This document shows positions 62,709-64,000 of a DNA stretch of 64,000 nucleotides, piece by piece; within the stretch, counting starts at the first letter, position 1; the number at the start of each line of letters is the position of its first letter. Source of the stretch: Lignipirellula cremea (lineage in GTDB: Bacteria; Planctomycetota; Planctomycetia; Pirellulales; Pirellulaceae); the NCBI RefSeq assembly GCF_007751035.1, contig NZ_CP036433.1:1779001-1843000 (forward strand), written 5' to 3'. A program made the position numbers and the translations under genes. Under the pieces are notes generated by a model. That model ran no database searches, was not told the DNA's origin, and saw only the letters and a list, made by a program, of their open reading frames with translations.

Positions 62709-62868
62709 ACGGCGTCGCGGCTATCCGTCCGAGACGCACGTCAAACGCGGCGTCCGTATTGTCCATGGCGACAAACTGCTGGAAGAAAAGCTCGGTCGCG
62801 AAGACATGTGTCCTTGCGACAGCGGGCTGCGATTCAAGCGGTGCTGTCTCAAGTCAGGCCGTTTTTGA
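62701..62868 (+). CDS. SEC-C motif zinc protein
   Basis: A 55-residue protein, very basic at its N-terminus ([10 protein letters not shown]), with a C-terminal SEC-C motif: [13 protein letters not shown] at 37-49, giving zinc ligands Cys37, Cys39, Cys48 and Cys49. SEC-C motifs are known from the C-terminus of SecA and from many small proteins. It may bind nucleic acid or protein. Translation appears coupled to the 24-residue upstream peptide (8-bp overlap). It lies 67 bp ahead of the nucleotidyltransferase gene. Confidence 0.8.
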   Translation: MRKRRRGYPSETHVKRGVRIVHGDKLLEEKLGREDMCPCDSGLRFKRCCLKSGRF

Positions 62869-62935
62869 CGGGGTGAACCGTCAGCAATATTTCCGGGAGT
62901 TCAGCTGATCGTCCCTTCCATCCCCGGCGGTAACC

Positions 62936-63877
62936 ATGCGACAGCGCGTCCATTCCAGTGAGAATCTGATCTATCCCCCCGGCGCCCAAGTTGTCGCCAG
63001 GCAGCCTGTTCTGGGGAGCCAGGGACGCACGGCGCATCCGGCCGGGGCGGTGGGGGTGGTCGTCAAGTCGCCGGTCGATCGCCAGCACGCTTACCGTGTG
63101 CGGTTCACCGACGGCCTGGAGGCGTCCCTGCCTCACCAGGGACTGACGCTGCTGGCCGAATACCAGCAGGGCAGCATTAACGACGCCAGCCAGACGCTGT
63201 CCCAGCACGGCCTGTTTGATCGGGTGATCTTTCGCTGCGTTATCGGTTCGCGCGCCTATGGGCTGGAGCACGAGGAGTCGGACACCGACCGGCGGGGCAT
63301 CTATCTGCCGCCGGCCGATCTGCACTGGTCGCTCTATGGCGTGCCGGAACAGCTGGAGAACGAAACCACCCAGGAAGCGTACTGGGAACTGCAGAAGTTC
63401 CTGGTGCTGGCCCTCAAGGCCAACCCGAATGTGCTCGAATGCCTGTATTCGCCGATCGTGGAACTGGCGACGCCGCTGGCCCAGGAACTGCTCGACATGC
63501 GTTCTCTATTCCTGTCGCGAATCGTGTTCCAGACGTACAATGGTTATGTGATGTCGCAGTTCAAAAAAATCCAGGCCGATTTCCGCAATCAGGGGCAGGT
63601 AAAATGGAAGCATGTGATGCACCTGATCCGCCTGCTGCTGTCCGGCATTGGCGTGCTGCGTGACGGGTTCGTCCCCGTGCATGTGGGCGAACACCGCGAT
63701 GACCTGCTTGCCATCAGGTCCGGGGCCATGCCCTGGGAGGAAGTCGAATCGCGGCGCCTGGCCCTGCATCGCGAGCTGGAACAGGCGTTTGCGGACACCA
63801 CGCTGCCCGAACGCCCCGACTATGAGAAAGCCAACGCCCTGCTGATCAGGGCTCGCCGGGCCGCCGTCGACTGCTAA
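62936..63877 (+). CDS. Predicted nucleotidyltransferase (COG3541-like)
   Basis: A 313-residue protein of the DNA polymerase beta-like nucleotidyltransferase superfamily. The catalytic motif is VIGSRAYGLEHEESDTDRRG (about 102-121), with G-S and the two metal-binding Asp residues in D-T-D. The first 75 residues are a small beta domain (GAVGVVVKSPVDRQHAYRVRF) that is not usual for the superfamily core. The rest, with SRIVFQTYNGYVMSQFKKIQ, is typical of YcgL/COG3541 proteins. It would transfer a nucleotide to an RNA, protein or small molecule; target unknown. A second gene of the same kind begins 45 bp downstream. Confidence 0.85.
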   Translation: MRQRVHSSENLIYPPGAQVVARQPVLGSQGRTAHPAGAVGVVVKSPVDRQHAYRVRFTDGLEASLPHQGLTLLAEYQQGSINDASQTLSQHGLFDRVIFRCVIGSRAYGLEHEESDTDRRGIYLPPADLHWSLYGVPEQLENETTQEAYWELQKFLVLALKANPNVLECLYSPIVELATPLAQELLDMRSLFLSRIVFQTYNGYVMSQFKKIQADFRNQGQVKWKHVMHLIRLLLSGIGVLRDGFVPVHVGEHRDDLLAIRSGAMPWEEVESRRLALHRELEQAFADTTLPERPDYEKANALLIRARRAAVDC

Positions 63878-63922
63878 CGCTTGTCGCCAGGTGCGGCCGT
63901 AACTGAAAGAGGATGGTTCTCC

Positions 63923-64000
63923 ATGATGCATGATCCCCGCCTGCGCCAGCAGGTCGCCGCTCATCCGTATCCGCTGCTGTTCACCACGATCAGCGGGGCG
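63923..64000 (+). CDS. Start of a second nucleotidyltransferase-like gene (truncated by window)
   Basis: The first 26 codons only (MMHDPRLRQQVAAHPYPLLF, then TTISGA). The stretch PLLFTTISGA is the usual lead-in to the catalytic motif of COG3541-type nucleotidyltransferases, so this is probably a partner of the gene before it. The ATG at 63923 follows an AAGAGGA ribosome binding site (63907-63913). The rest lies outside the window. Confidence 0.6.
   Translation, partial: MMHDPRLRQQVAAHPYPLLFTTISGA

Overview
The window is high-GC bacterial chromosome that reads as Planctomycetota, most likely a Pirellulales-type marine or biofilm planctomycete. The main evidence is a set of families that are characteristic of the phylum: a very large secreted membrane-dehydrogenase/HEAT/cytochrome c protein (2915-6358), a BIG2/DUF1549/DUF1553 protein followed by a PPC-domain protein (15090-19743), a PQQ-propeller/malectin protein (36423-40019), a TIGR02996-type leucine-rich-repeat protein (54815-55873), Tat-exported Gfo/Idh/MocA and amidohydrolase proteins, and MoxR-DUF58. 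I saw no tRNA, rRNA, insertion sequence, prophage or CRISPR array. Taxonomy is inferred from gene content only.

Layout. 1-10.9 kb: LRR and DUF1653 proteins, DinB, UspA, the SGNH hydrolase/PVC cytochrome operon, a DUF2892-like/DsrE pair and a short MgtE. 11-14.8 kb: a minus-strand run PlsC-CdsA-histone deacetylase-like-amidohydrolase. 15-19.7 kb: the DUF1549 and PPC secreted pair. 20.2-26 kb: an orphan ABC ATPase with an unknown anchored partner, YacG, a DUF255 thioredoxin-domain protein, a SpoU methyltransferase and a small lipoprotein. 26.3-36 kb: HrpA-like helicase, QueG, TPR lipoprotein, a PfkB sugar kinase, a lipid A-type acyltransferase and cold shock protein. 36.4-46.3 kb: the PQQ protein, small unknown proteins, a Tat molybdopterin oxidoreductase and MoxR-DUF58. 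46.7-49.3 kb: an acyl-CoA ligase overlapping a 3-hydroxybutyrate dehydrogenase. 49.5-54.8 kb: an Nramp-like transporter with a large insertion, followed by STM4013, STM4012 and STM4011 homologues (one hydrolase and two radical SAM enzymes). 56-60 kb: a minus-strand operon N-formylglutamate amidohydrolase/DUF1704 QEGLA metallopeptidase/ATP-grasp ligase. 60-64 kb: CPBP protease, Gfo/Idh, a small SEC-C protein with a coupled 24-residue upstream peptide, and a pair of predicted nucleotidyltransferases, the second cut by the window edge.

The strongest candidates for undescribed biology are: (1) the N-formylglutamate amidohydrolase/DUF1704/ATP-grasp operon, which pairs a ligase fold with a family that includes the MATCAP detyrosinases; (2) the STM4013-4012-4011 radical SAM operon, here without an obvious STM4014; and (3) a family of dispersed intergenic elements (near 25.65, 35.5, 43.7 and 46.4 kb) made of short hairpins whose stems show compensatory base changes between copies, which points to selection on structure. 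Functions of all three remain inference.
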